From Streptomyces sp. MH60 (GTDB lineage Bacteria > Actinomycetota > Actinomycetes > Streptomycetales > Streptomycetaceae), in the NCBI RefSeq assembly GCF_002939385.1, contig NZ_MULI01000029.1, positions 1 to 64,000 on the forward strand: a stretch of 64,000 bases of DNA, in the 5' to 3' direction. The notes below the pieces were generated by a model. That model did no database searches. It saw only the letters and a program-made list of their open reading frames with translations, and had not been told where the DNA came from. The position numbers and the translations under genes were made by a program. Below, in pieces: positions 8,480-17,255 of the stretch; within the stretch, counting starts at the first letter, position 1, and every line of letters begins with the position of its first letter.

Positions 8480-8609
8480 TGGCGGCACCTCCTCTCGTCA
8501 TCACGGTCGACTCCCCAGGGGGTCCTGAGGGTTGCACGCCCTGACCGGAACCATCCGATCGGGTGATCGGAGTCGGCCAGGGAGTGACCACAGGGAGCCT
8601 GCATCCCGC

Positions 8610-8638
8610 ACAACGAGCGGCGCGGCCCTTGGGTTACG
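8610..8638 (-). promoter_or_regulatory. Candidate BldN-dependent promoter of rsbN
   Basis: On the minus strand CGTAAC (8638-8633) and CGTTGT (8615-8610) are spaced by 17 nt. This matches the -35 CGTAAC / -10 CGTTg-type promoter reported for BldN targets such as bldM. It lies about 130 bp upstream of rsbN, inside the 249-bp bldN-rsbN gap. rsbN is known to be transcribed from its own BldN-dependent promoter in S. venezuelae, so this is probably that promoter. Confidence 0.65.
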
Positions 8639-8728
8639 GACGGTGGATGCTCGGACCGCGGACTCAACAGACCCTCACCAGTGGTGACTTGGGGAATGCG
8701 AAGGGTGAGCGCCCTCGGTGGGCGTCTC

Positions 8729-9523
8729 TCAGCGGGCGTCGTCCGGGAGCAGGCGGGCGAGGGTCCGCACGGCCCGGTACTGGAGCGTCTTGATGGCGCC
8801 CTCGTTCTTGCCCATGACACGGGCGGTCTCGGCGACCGAGAGGCCCTGGAGGAAGCGCAGGGTCACGCACTCCTGCTGTTGCGGGTTGAGCCGTCGTACG
8901 GCCTCCAGCAGGGCGGCGTTGGAGAGCGACTCGAGGACGGAGTCCTCGGGGGAGCGCTCGACCTCGTTGGCGTCGAGCATCTCGCCGGTGGTGACCTCGA
9001 GGCGGAAGCGGCTGGACTTGAAGTGGTCGGCGACCAGGTTGCGGGCGATGGTCACGAGCCAGGCGCCGAAGTCACGCCCCTGCCAGGTGAAGGTGCCGAT
9101 GCGCCGCAGGGCCCGCAGAAAGGTCTCACTGGTGAGGTCCTCGGCGGTGGCCTTGCCGCCCACGCGGTAGTAGATGTAGCGGTACACGGTGTCGCTGTAC
9201 TGGTCGTAGAGCCGGCCGAAGGCGTCGGCCTCGCCGGCCTGGGCCCGCTCGACCAGCTCCATCATGCGGGCGCTGTCGCTGTCCGCGGCGGGGCGGCGGT
9301 GGGTGGTGGCGGCGGCCCCGGACGAGGACGACCGCGCGCGTCTGCCGACGGCGGCGCTTCCTTCGGCCAGTGCGTAGCACGGACCGGCGGGCGCGGTGGC
9401 CGCGGCGAGGGCGGGGACGGCATACGCGGTGGGGACGAAGCCGCGCAACAGGTCATGGGCTGATTTGACCGTTGCGCGCAGCGTAGCCAGGCCCGAGGCG
9501 TCAACCCCGACGTGTGGGTACAC
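8729..9523 (-). CDS. bldN: BldN, ECF sigma factor for aerial development (with N-terminal pro-sequence)
   Basis: BldN directs transcription of chaplin, rodlin and bldM genes during aerial hyphae formation. The 264-residue product has an N-terminal extension of about 85 residues. This is followed by sigma region 2 (DAFGRLYDQYSDTVYRYIYY and LTSETFLRAL) and region 4 (RLNPQQQECVTLRFLQGLS and helix-turn-helix GKNEGAIKTLQYRA). The extension matches the pro-region that is removed by processing in S. coelicolor. The GTG start at 9523 has GGGAG four nt upstream. rsbN follows downstream on the same strand. Confidence 0.95.
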   Translation of the reverse strand: MYPHVGVDASGLATLRATVKSAHDLLRGFVPTAYAVPALAAATAPAGPCYALAEGSAAVGRRARSSSSGAAATTHRRPAADSDSARMMELVERAQAGEADAFGRLYDQYSDTVYRYIYYRVGGKATAEDLTSETFLRALRRIGTFTWQGRDFGAWLVTIARNLVADHFKSSRFRLEVTTGEMLDANEVERSPEDSVLESLSNAALLEAVRRLNPQQQECVTLRFLQGLSVAETARVMGKNEGAIKTLQYRAVRTLARLLPDDAR

Positions 9524-9837
9524 GGGACTCCCAGAGGCAGAGCTTCCATCACGTGCAGTACGGAACCATTCACCCGTCGTAGCGAAGGTGGGGTACCGGA
9601 ATGCGTCTGAGGAGAATAACGCTTCGTGCAGGCACTGCTACGCCCAGTTGCTCAAATCATCGATTACGTCGCTTCTGTGCCCGATTGACGCTCGATCAGC
9701 TGCGCCAGAATGATCGTTTGGTGACCGGAACGGTTCGAATTCCGGATGACTACAGAGCGTGTTGTGGTCGATGTGAGTTCGGGGGACTGGAGAGACCGTC
9801 CCGGGGGTACGTCATCCCGATTGGGCCGACGGCCGGA
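9524..9837 (-). promoter_or_regulatory. bldN upstream region, 314 bp without a gene
   Basis: This gap lies between bldN and the HAD-IB phosphatase gene, both on the minus strand, and should hold the bldN promoter. Two TCAC half sites (near 9550 and 9570) are in direct rather than inverted order, so they are at best a weak BldD signal, although bldN is a known BldD target elsewhere. No convincing coding frame or hairpin was found. Confidence 0.4.
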
Positions 9838-10779
9838 TCAACGGCGGCGGCGGTGCAGCGCGATGGCCGCCGCGGTGCCGCCCGCCACCGCGCCGACGCC
9901 CGCGGCCGCGGGGATGCCGACCTTGGCCGCCTTGCGGCCGGTGCGGTAGTCGCGCAGGCGCCACTCCAGCTCGCGGGCGTGCTTGCGCAGCTTGGAGTCC
10001 GGGTTGATGGCGTACGGGTGTCCGACCAGGGACAGCATCGGGATGTCGTTGTGGGAGTCGCTGTAGGCGGCGCAGCGGGACAGGTCCAGGGCCTCCGCCG
10101 CCGCCAGGGCGCGTACCGCCTCCGCCTTCGCGGGGCCGTGCAGCGGTTCGCCGACCAGCTTGCCCGTGTAGACGCCGCCGATCGACTCGGCGACCGTGCC
10201 GAGCGCGCCGGTCAGGCCCAGGCGGCGGGCGATCACCTGGGCGATCTCCACCGGGGCCGCGGTGACCAGCCAGACCTTCTGCCCGGCGTCCAGGTGGGCT
10301 TGGGCGAGGGCGCGGGTGCCGGGCCAGATCCGCTCGGCCATGTACTCGTCGTAGATCTCCTCGCCGATCGACTTCAGCTCGGAGACGCGGTGGCCCTTGA
10401 CGATCGACAGTGCGGAGTCGCGGGCGTCCTGCATGTGCTCCGGGTCCTCGAACCCGGCCAGCCGGAACCACGCCTGCTGCCAGGCGAAGCGGGCGAGGTC
10501 GCGGGTCTCGAAGAACTTCCGCTTGTACAGGCCCCGGCCGAAGTGGAAGATCGCGGCGCCCTGCATCACGGTGTTGTCGAGGTCGAAGAAGGCGGCCGCC
10601 CGCTCGTCGCCGTGCACCGGGAACTCCGGTTCCGTGGCGCCGGTGCCGGGAGCGGCATCCTGTGTTCTCTCGGCGGCCTCCGCGGACTTGCGCGCCGCCT
10701 CCGCCGAGGCCTCGCCTGCCAACACGCTCCGCGCCGTGGCGGAGCGCCTACGGGGGGTGAGCCATCGAAGAGCGGCCAT
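9838..10779 (-). CDS. HAD-IB family phosphatase (SerB-like), membrane-tethered C-terminus
   Basis: This 313-residue protein of the HAD subfamily IB is related to phosphoserine phosphatase. Motif I FFDLDNTVMQGA lies near residue 64. Motif II threonine is in LVTAAPVEIAQ and the motif IV acid in AAYSDSHNDIPML. A C-terminal Gly/Ala-rich hydrophobic stretch (GIPAAAGVGAVAGGTAAAIA) ending in HRRRR may anchor it to the membrane. The substrate is unknown; relatives include lysophospholipid or phosphoserine phosphatases. The ATG at 10779 begins MAALRWL; another in-frame ATG lies 12 bases upstream. It is divergent from the glutaredoxin-like gene. Confidence 0.82.
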   Translation of the reverse strand: MAALRWLTPRRRSATARSVLAGEASAEAARKSAEAAERTQDAAPGTGATEPEFPVHGDERAAAFFDLDNTVMQGAAIFHFGRGLYKRKFFETRDLARFAWQQAWFRLAGFEDPEHMQDARDSALSIVKGHRVSELKSIGEEIYDEYMAERIWPGTRALAQAHLDAGQKVWLVTAAPVEIAQVIARRLGLTGALGTVAESIGGVYTGKLVGEPLHGPAKAEAVRALAAAEALDLSRCAAYSDSHNDIPMLSLVGHPYAINPDSKLRKHARELEWRLRDYRTGRKAAKVGIPAAAGVGAVAGGTAAAIALHRRRR

Positions 10780-10899
10780 GCCCGTGAGCATAGCCAGTTT
10801 GTTCGGATGCTTCGGAGTCGAGAGGTTCGCGGGCTGTGAACTCTGGGCGACCGTGCCGTTAAAGGGCCTCAGGCCCGGGGGCCGCCCGCGCGCGCGAGA

Positions 10900-11205
10900 A
10901 TGGCCGGCATGAGCCCCCTCTTCCGCCGGAAGCCCGCGCAGCCCCCTGAGCACTCCGAGAACCATCTCGTCACCCTCATCCGCAAACCCGGCTGCCATCT
11001 GTGTGATGACGCACAGCTCGTCGTCGAGAAGGTCTGTGCCGAGCTCGGTGTCCCCTGGGAGGGGAAGGACATCACCGAGGACCGCGAGCTCCACGACCAG
11101 TACTGGGAACAGATTCCGGTCGTGCTGATCGACGGCCGGCAGCACACCTTCTGGCGTGTGAACGAGGAACGGCTGCGCAAGGCACTGACCGATCAGTACA
11201 AGTAG
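10900..11205 (+). CDS. Glutaredoxin-like thioredoxin-fold protein (DUF836)
   Basis: This 101-residue thioredoxin-fold protein carries a redox motif CHLC near residue 35 (KPGCHLCDDA) and a cis-proline segment IPVVLIDGRQ. This is the DUF836/glutaredoxin-like family. It probably acts as a cytosolic thiol-disulfide reductant, possibly with mycothiol or thioredoxin as partner. The start may be ATG at 10900 or 10909. It sits 274 bp upstream of the redox regulator gene rex on the same strand, a neighbourhood conserved in streptomycetes. Confidence 0.85.
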   Translation: MAGMSPLFRRKPAQPPEHSENHLVTLIRKPGCHLCDDAQLVVEKVCAELGVPWEGKDITEDRELHDQYWEQIPVVLIDGRQHTFWRVNEERLRKALTDQYK

Positions 11206-11382
11206 TCCGTATGGTCGCTTAGGATCGATGGCGACCAGGTCTCGGGGGCGTTGATCGTGAGGAGTGTGTGCGGCTTTGCCCCCGATGAGTGAGGAACGAG
11301 GGCGTGTGCGCGCCGGTTCCCGTCCCGTGCGCCGGGGGCGCGTGACCCCGGTCACGTTGGCCGGGCAAATCGGACACCATCT

Positions 11383-11400
11383 TTGTGCACGCGTTCACAA
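11383..11400. promoter_or_regulatory. Rex operator (ROP)
   Basis: The 18-bp sequence TTGTGCACGCGTTCACAA matches the Rex operator TTGTGAACGCGTTCACAA with one difference in the left arm. It lies 80 bp upstream of the rex start. Rex of S. coelicolor represses its own operon rex-hemACD through such a site and releases it when NADH rises. It therefore ties haem precursor synthesis here to the NADH/NAD ratio. Confidence 0.92.
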
Positions 11401-11479
11401 AGACATAGCCTGCATTCGACGGGGCGGTCATGTAGGGACGTATGACCGCCTACAGCCCCGCTCTACCCGCAGGAGCACC

Positions 11480-12250
11480 GTGGCAACTGGCCGAGCACAC
11501 CGACCGGCGACCCGCAGCCGAGGGATTCCCGAGGCCACCGTCGCCAGGCTTCCGCTGTACCTCCGCGCACTGACCGCGCTCTCCGAGCGCTCGGTGCCCA
11601 CGGTCTCGTCCGAGGAGCTGGCGGCCGCCGCGGGGGTCAACTCCGCGAAGCTGCGCAAGGACTTCTCCTACCTCGGCTCCTACGGGACGCGGGGCGTCGG
11701 CTACGACGTCGAGTATCTCGTCTACCAGATCTCCCGCGAACTCGGCCTGACCCAGGACTGGCCGGTTGTGATCGTAGGAATCGGTAACCTCGGCGCCGCA
11801 CTCGCCAACTACGGCGGCTTCGCCTCCCGCGGTTTCCGGGTCGCCGCGCTCATCGACGCCGACCCGGGGATGGCCGGAAAGCCCGTCGCCGGCATCCCGG
11901 TGCAGCACACCGACGAGCTGGAGAAGATCATCCAGGACGACGGTGTCTCCATCGGCGTGATCGCGACCCCCGCCGGCGCCGCCCAGCAGGTCTGCGACCG
12001 CCTCGTGGCCGCCGGTGTCACCTCCATCCTGAACTTCGCGCCGACCGTGCTGAACGTCCCCGAGGGCGTCGACGTGCGCAAGGTCGACCTCTCCATCGAG
12101 CTGCAGATCCTCGCCTTCCACGAGCAGCGCAAGGCGGGCGAGGTGGCCATGGGCGACGCCGGTGCCGTGCCGCCCGTCGCCGCCCGCAAGCAGCAGCCCT
12201 CCACCGACCAGGGACCCGACGGGGACGTACCCGCCGTGATGCCGGCATGA
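11480..12250 (+). CDS. rex: Rex, NADH-sensing redox transcriptional repressor
   Basis: Rex represses respiratory and haem genes and leaves DNA when NADH binds. The 256-residue protein has an N-terminal winged helix (about residues 15-75, with SAKLRKDFSYLGSYGTRGVGY) and a Rossmann NADH domain with the GIGNLG loop near residue 98. A C-terminal domain-swap helix with SIELQILAFHEQRKA follows. The GTG at 11480 is selected for the AGGAG 6 nt upstream. The stop codon overlaps the hemA start by 4 bp, so rex, hemA, hemC and hemD form one translationally coupled operon under the Rex operator. Confidence 0.96.
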   Translation: MATGRAHRPATRSRGIPEATVARLPLYLRALTALSERSVPTVSSEELAAAAGVNSAKLRKDFSYLGSYGTRGVGYDVEYLVYQISRELGLTQDWPVVIVGIGNLGAALANYGGFASRGFRVAALIDADPGMAGKPVAGIPVQHTDELEKIIQDDGVSIGVIATPAGAAQQVCDRLVAAGVTSILNFAPTVLNVPEGVDVRKVDLSIELQILAFHEQRKAGEVAMGDAGAVPPVAARKQQPSTDQGPDGDVPAVMPA

Positions 12251-13986
12251 GCCTCCTCGTCGTCGGGCTGAGCCACCGCAGCGCCCCCGTCAGCGTGCTG
12301 GAGCGGGCCTCGCTGAACGCGGACGCCCAGTTCAAGCTGCTCCAGGACACGGTCGCCGCCGAACCGGCCGCCGAGGCCGCGCTGCTGGCCACCTGCAACC
12401 GCATCGAGCTGTACGCCGACGTCGACAAGTTCCACGCCGGTGTCGCCGAGCTGTCCACGCTGCTCGCCCAGCACAGCGGCGTCGGCCTGGAGGAGCTCAC
12501 TCCCCATCTCTACGTGCACTACGAGGACCGGGCCGTCCACCACCTGTTCTCGGTGGCCTGCGGGCTCGACTCGATGGTCGTCGGCGAGGGGCAGATCCTC
12601 GGCCAGATAAAGGACTCGCTGGCCCGCGCCCAGGGCCTGCACACCGCCGGACGGCTCCTGAACGACCTGTTCCAGCAGGCCCTGCGGGTCGGCAAGCGCG
12701 CCCACTCCGAGACCGGCATCGACCGCGCCGGACAGTCCCTGGTCACCTTCGGCCTGGAGCAACTGTCCGCCGGAGCCGACGTCCAGCAGTGGGCCCGGGG
12801 CAAGAAGGCCCTGGTCATCGGCGCCGGTTCGATGTCCTCGCTGGCCGCCGCCACGCTGGCGCGGTCCGGGGTCGCCGAGATCGTGGTCGCCAACCGCACC
12901 TTCGAGCGCGCCGAGCGGCTCGCCCGGATCCTGAGCGAGGGCGACGACACGGACGTGCTGGCCCGCGCGGTACCGATGGACTCGGTGCCGGTCGAGCTGA
13001 CACGTGCCGACGTGGCCGTCTCCTGCACCGGCGCGACCGGACTGGTCCTCACGGCCGACGCCGTGGCCGCGACGGTGGCGGGCCGCACCGGCGCGCCCGC
13101 CGCCGCGTCCGACGGAGCGGCCGACGCCGGTTCCGCCGGTGTACGGGAGGAGCGGCAGGGTGCGGAAACGCCACTGCCGGGTCCCGGTACCGCGGCCGGC
13201 GGCGACGAGAACTGCCCCCTGGACCTGTCCCCCGTCCCGTCCGGCTTCTCCGTCATGGGCGAGGCCGCCGTGGCCGGCATGGACGCCGCGACGCTGGAGC
13301 AGCACGGGGCGTGGGCCGCGGGCGGCACGGCGGTGGACCGGCCGCGCGAGACGGGCCGGACCGGTGCGGAGGCGGAGGCCGAGCTGATCGGCGCGCTCGC
13401 CGCGACCGCGACGCGCGTCGGCCGCATCCCCGAGCGCCGCCGCCCCGAGCCGGTCGCCGACGCGCCGCGCCCCGAGCCCGTGCTCTTCCTGCTCGACCTC
13501 GCCATGCCGCGCGACGTCGACGCCGCCGTGCACCGGCTGGCCGGAGTGCGCCTGGTGGACATCGAGTCGCTCGCCGACGCATCCGCCGACGCGCCGATGG
13601 CCGCCGACGTGGACATGGTCCGCCGGATCGTCGCCGACGAGGTCGCCGCCTTCGGCGCCGCCCAGCGCGCCGCGCACATCACGCCCACCGTGGTCGCGCT
13701 GCGCAGCATGGCCGCGGACGTGGTGGCCGGCGAGATCGCCCGCCTGGAAGGGCGGCTGCCGGGGCTCGACGACAAGCACCGCGCCGAGATCACCCAGACC
13801 GTCAAGCGTGTGGTCGACAAGCTCCTGCACGCACCGACGGTGCGGGTCAAGCAGCTCGCCGCCGAACCCGGCGGTGCCGGGTACGCGGACGCGCTGCGCA
13901 CCCTGTTCGACCTCGACCAGGAGACGGTGGCCTCCGTCTCCCGCGCCGGGAACAGCACCACTGAGAAGAACCGAGGGCCGGCATGA
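12247..13986 (+). CDS. hemA: Glutamyl-tRNA reductase
   Basis: This enzyme reduces Glu-tRNA(Glu) to glutamate-1-semialdehyde, the first committed step of C5-pathway tetrapyrrole synthesis. The 579-residue product has the catalytic Cys in LLATCNRIELY near residue 51 and the VVGEGQILGQIKDS motif. The NADPH-binding domain starts at ALVIGAGSMSSLA and the dimerisation helix is C-terminal. It is longer than the roughly 420-residue enteric enzymes. The excess is an Ala/Gly/Glu-rich insertion of about 120 residues (roughly 280-410), typical of streptomycete HemA. It overlaps rex and hemC by ATGA junctions. Confidence 0.96.
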   Translation: MSLLVVGLSHRSAPVSVLERASLNADAQFKLLQDTVAAEPAAEAALLATCNRIELYADVDKFHAGVAELSTLLAQHSGVGLEELTPHLYVHYEDRAVHHLFSVACGLDSMVVGEGQILGQIKDSLARAQGLHTAGRLLNDLFQQALRVGKRAHSETGIDRAGQSLVTFGLEQLSAGADVQQWARGKKALVIGAGSMSSLAAATLARSGVAEIVVANRTFERAERLARILSEGDDTDVLARAVPMDSVPVELTRADVAVSCTGATGLVLTADAVAATVAGRTGAPAAASDGAADAGSAGVREERQGAETPLPGPGTAAGGDENCPLDLSPVPSGFSVMGEAAVAGMDAATLEQHGAWAAGGTAVDRPRETGRTGAEAEAELIGALAATATRVGRIPERRRPEPVADAPRPEPVLFLLDLAMPRDVDAAVHRLAGVRLVDIESLADASADAPMAADVDMVRRIVADEVAAFGAAQRAAHITPTVVALRSMAADVVAGEIARLEGRLPGLDDKHRAEITQTVKRVVDKLLHAPTVRVKQLAAEPGGAGYADALRTLFDLDQETVASVSRAGNSTTEKNRGPA

Positions 13987-14942
13987 CTGAGAAGGCACTG
14001 AGGCTGGGGACGAGGCGGAGCAAGCTCGCCATGGCCCAGTCCGGCCAGGTGGCGGACGCCGTGAGCCAGGTGACCGGTCGGCCCGTTGAGCTGGTCGAGA
14101 TCACCACGTACGGCGACACGTCGCGCGAGCACCTGGCGCAGATCGGCGGCACGGGCGTGTTCGTCGCCGCGCTGCGGGACGCGCTGCTGCGGGGAGAGGT
14201 GGACTTCGCGGTTCACTCGCTCAAGGACCTCCCCACCGCGCAGCACGAGGGCCTGGTCGTGGCCGCGGTCCCGGAGCGCGAGGACCCGCGGGACGTGGTC
14301 GTCGCCCGGGACGCGCGCAAGCTGACCGACCTCCCGCGCGGGGCGCGCATCGGTACGGGGGCGCCGCGCCGCATGGCGCAGCTGAACGCGTACGCCCGCA
14401 CCCACGGGATGGAGATCGAGACGGTCCCGATCCGGGGCAACGTCGACACCCGCATCGGGTACGTCCGCAGCGGTGAGCTGGACGCGGTCGTACTGGCCGC
14501 CGCCGGGCTCAACCGGGTCGGCCGCATCGACGAGGTGACCGACTTCCTGTCGGTCGACACGGTTCTGCCGGCTCCCGGCCAGGGGGCCCTGGCGATCGAG
14601 TGCACCGCGGACAACACGGAACTCGTCGCCGCGCTCGCCGAACTCGACGACCCGTTCACGCGGGCCGCCGTCACGGCCGAGCGGTCACTGCTCGCCGCCC
14701 TGGAGGCCGGCTGCAGCGCCCCGGTGGGCGCGCTGGCCGACCTTCTGGCCGACGGGCAGATTGTCAAGGAAATGCGCCTGCGCGGCGTCGTCGGCACGAC
14801 CGACGGCTCGACGCTGGTGCAGCTGTCCACCACCGGTCCCGTGCCCGAGACGCACGAGGCGGCGCTGGCACTCGGTCGCGAACTCGCCACCGAGATGCTC
14901 GCCCAGGGCGCGGCCGGTCTGATGGGGGAGCGAGCACAGTGA
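13983..14942 (+). CDS. hemC: Porphobilinogen deaminase (hydroxymethylbilane synthase)
   Basis: HemC joins four porphobilinogen units into hydroxymethylbilane. The 319-residue protein begins with LRLGTRRSKLAMAQS and has FAVHSLKDLP and the arginine-rich GTGAPRRMAQL segments that bind the growing chain. The cofactor-anchoring Cys is in LEAGCSAPVGA near residue 245. Length and motif order are those of the standard enzyme. Start and stop overlap hemA and hemD by 4 bp each. Confidence 0.96.
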   Translation: MTEKALRLGTRRSKLAMAQSGQVADAVSQVTGRPVELVEITTYGDTSREHLAQIGGTGVFVAALRDALLRGEVDFAVHSLKDLPTAQHEGLVVAAVPEREDPRDVVVARDARKLTDLPRGARIGTGAPRRMAQLNAYARTHGMEIETVPIRGNVDTRIGYVRSGELDAVVLAAAGLNRVGRIDEVTDFLSVDTVLPAPGQGALAIECTADNTELVAALAELDDPFTRAAVTAERSLLAALEAGCSAPVGALADLLADGQIVKEMRLRGVVGTTDGSTLVQLSTTGPVPETHEAALALGRELATEMLAQGAAGLMGERAQ

Positions 14943-16636
14943 GCCCCACCACCCTTCCCGCCGGTCCTGAACACGGGCACGTCACCTTCCTCGGTGCCGG
15001 ACCCGGAGATCCGGGACTGCTGACTCTGCGCGCCGTCGAGGCGCTGGCGCACGCGGACGTCCTCGTCGCCGAGCACGAGGTGCTCGACGTCGTACGCACG
15101 CATGCGAGGCAGGGCGTGTCGGAAGTGCACACGGATACCGATCCGTCGGATCCGGGCACAGGCGCGCCCCAGCTGACGGTTGTTGACGGTGCGTCAACGA
15201 TCGTCGGCGCCCCCGCTGTGCGGGATGCCGCACATCTTGTCATGGAGGCCGCGCGGGGCGGCAGGCGGGTCGTGCGTGCGGTGACCGGGGACCCCGGGCT
15301 CGACGCGTACGCCGCCGAGGAGATGCTGGCGTGCGCCGCCGCCGGGGTGCCCTTCGAGGTGGTCCCCGGTGTCGCGAACGCCGTCGGCGTGCCCGCGTAC
15401 GCCGGTGTGCCGCTGCGGGACGCGGAGGGCGCCGACGTGCGGTTCGTGGACGCCCGTACGGCGTCGGACCGCTGCTGGACCGAGGTGGGCGCCTCCGACG
15501 GCACGGTGGTCGTGTCGACGACGCTGGACTCGGTGGCCGCGGCGGCCGGCGAGCTGGTGTCGGCGGGCCGCAAGCCGGACACCCCGCTGACGGTGACGAT
15601 CGCCGGTACGACGACGCGGCAGCGCACCTGGACGGCGACGCTCGGCACGGTCGCCCAGACGCTGAAGCAGGCGAAGGTGCTGCCGTCCCCGGACGGCGGC
15701 CGCCCGGTGATAGCCGTGGTCGGCGAGCGCTCCGCCCCCGCCCGGCGCGACCAGCTGTCGTGGTTCGAGTCCAAGCCGCTGTTCGGCTGGAAGGTCCTCG
15801 TGCCGCGTACGAAGGAGCAGGCGGCGTCGCTCTCCGACCAACTGCGGTCCTACGGGGCCGTCCCCAGCGAGGTCCCGACCATCGCGGTGGAACCGCCGCG
15901 CACCCCGCAGCAGATGGAGCGGGCGGTCAAGGGCCTGGTGACGGGCCGCTACGAGTGGATCGCGTTCACGTCGGTCAACGCGGTGAAGGCGGTCCGCGAG
16001 AAGTTCGAGGAGTACGGCCTCGACGCCCGCGCCTTCGCCGGCATCAAGGTCGCGGCCGTGGGCGAGCAGACGGCGAACGCCCTGATCGCCTTCGGGGTGA
16101 AGCCGGACCTGGTGCCGAGCGGCGAGCAGTCGGCCGCCGGTCTCCTGGAGGACTGGCCGCCCTACGACCCGGTGTTCGACCCGATCGACCGCGTCTTCCT
16201 GCCGCGGGCGGACATCGCCACGGAGACGCTCGTCGCCGGTCTGATCGAGCTGGGCTGGGAGGTCGACGACGTCACCGCGTACCGCACGGTGCGCGCCTCG
16301 CCGCCCCCGGCCACGACCCGGGAGGCCATCAAGGGCGGCGGTTTCGACGCGGTGCTCTTCACCTCGTCGTCCACGGTCCGCAACCTGGTCGGCATCGCGG
16401 GCAAGCCGCACAACGTCACGGTGATCGCGTGCATCGGCCCGGCGACGGCCAAGACGGCCGAGGAGCACGGGCTGCGCGTCGACGTCATGGCACCGGAGCC
16501 GTCCGTCCTCAAGCTGGCGGAGGCCCTGGCCGACTTCGGCCTGCGGCGCCGGGCGGCGGCGTTGGAGGCGGGGGACCCGGTGACCCGGCCCAGCGAGCGG
16601 CGGCCGGGGTCACGGAGACGGCGGTCTTCGACCTGA
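14939..16636 (+). CDS. hemD: Fused uroporphyrinogen-III methyltransferase-like / uroporphyrinogen-III synthase
   Basis: This 565-residue fusion has an N-terminal tetrapyrrole methylase fold (VTFLGAGPGDPGLLTLRAVE, residues 14-33). The C-terminal HemD domain starts near residue 280 (FGWKVLVPRTKEQAASL), with AFTSVNAVKAV and LFTSSSTVRNL typical of the synthase. HemD closes and inverts hydroxymethylbilane to uroporphyrinogen III. In the methylase half the usual GGDPFVFGRG loop is replaced by TGDPGLDAYAAEE, so true SUMT activity leading to siroheme or B12 is uncertain. It is the last gene of the rex-hemACD operon and is followed by a hairpin. Confidence 0.93.
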   Translation: MSPTTLPAGPEHGHVTFLGAGPGDPGLLTLRAVEALAHADVLVAEHEVLDVVRTHARQGVSEVHTDTDPSDPGTGAPQLTVVDGASTIVGAPAVRDAAHLVMEAARGGRRVVRAVTGDPGLDAYAAEEMLACAAAGVPFEVVPGVANAVGVPAYAGVPLRDAEGADVRFVDARTASDRCWTEVGASDGTVVVSTTLDSVAAAAGELVSAGRKPDTPLTVTIAGTTTRQRTWTATLGTVAQTLKQAKVLPSPDGGRPVIAVVGERSAPARRDQLSWFESKPLFGWKVLVPRTKEQAASLSDQLRSYGAVPSEVPTIAVEPPRTPQQMERAVKGLVTGRYEWIAFTSVNAVKAVREKFEEYGLDARAFAGIKVAAVGEQTANALIAFGVKPDLVPSGEQSAAGLLEDWPPYDPVFDPIDRVFLPRADIATETLVAGLIELGWEVDDVTAYRTVRASPPPATTREAIKGGGFDAVLFTSSSTVRNLVGIAGKPHNVTVIACIGPATAKTAEEHGLRVDVMAPEPSVLKLAEALADFGLRRRAAALEAGDPVTRPSERRPGSRRRRSST

Positions 16637-16643
16637 GGTGATG

Positions 16644-16672
16644 CGGGGCGCTCCCGGTTCGGGGGCGCCCCG
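16644..16672 (+). terminator. Terminator of the rex-hemACD operon
   Basis: A 12-bp inverted repeat with one mismatch (16644-16655 and 16661-16672) and a 5-nt loop starts 8 bp after the hemD stop. It lies between convergent genes and may serve both strands. Confidence 0.75.
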
Positions 16673-16733
16673 TCGTCGTCGCGTGGTTCGGGCCGCCGTC
16701 GGCACCGTGAGCCGGGCGGGCCCGGGTGGCCGC

Positions 16734-17255
16734 TCACCGGCAGAGCGACCGGAGGTCCTCCGCGAAGGCCGGGAAGGCGGCGCGGGCCTCCCTGACGATG
16801 TCCGCGGCCGGGCGGCGCGGGGTGGTGGCGTGGCGTTCGGCGAGTGCGGTGAGTTCCGCGTCCGGGCGCTTTGTGCCCTCCTCGTCCGCCTCCGCGGGGC
16901 CCGTTCCGTCGGCGAGCAGCCACAGGAAGTCGGACAGGTTCCCGGCGACCACGTCGCATTCGCCCTCCGACCCCACGTACACGACGGGCTGCTCGGTGAG
17001 GGGACGGCCGGGGCGTGCGTGCCAGAGGGCCGCGCGGCCGCCGGCGCCGTCCTGGCCGAACACGCGGTAGGCGCAGCCGTCGGCTTCGGCGTTCCCCGTC
17101 CACCGGCGCAGCCAGCGAGTGGTCTCCCCGGCGGAGTCGAAGGCGGCGTAGGGCTCGAAGTCGATTCCGTCGCCGTCGGCGTAGTCGAACTCGACGCGGG
17201 CCACCTCGGCCAGGGCGGGTGGCAGGCGGCGGTCGTCACCGGGCGTCTCGGTCAT
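16734..17255 (-). CDS. Hypothetical protein, SMI1/KNR4 (SUKH)-like
   Basis: This 173-residue acidic soluble protein has a central stretch PVVYVGSEGECDVVAGNLSD followed by FLWLLADG. It resembles the last strand and helix of SMI1/KNR4 (SUKH) domains, which often act as immunity or adaptor domains. The match is from pattern alone and is moderate. Its start codon overlaps the stop of the TetR gene by 4 bp, so both are cotranscribed. No toxin gene is adjacent. Confidence 0.65.
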   Translation of the reverse strand: MTETPGDDRRLPPALAEVARVEFDYADGDGIDFEPYAAFDSAGETTRWLRRWTGNAEADGCAYRVFGQDGAGGRAALWHARPGRPLTEQPVVYVGSEGECDVVAGNLSDFLWLLADGTGPAEADEEGTKRPDAELTALAERHATTPRRPAADIVREARAAFPAFAEDLRSLCR

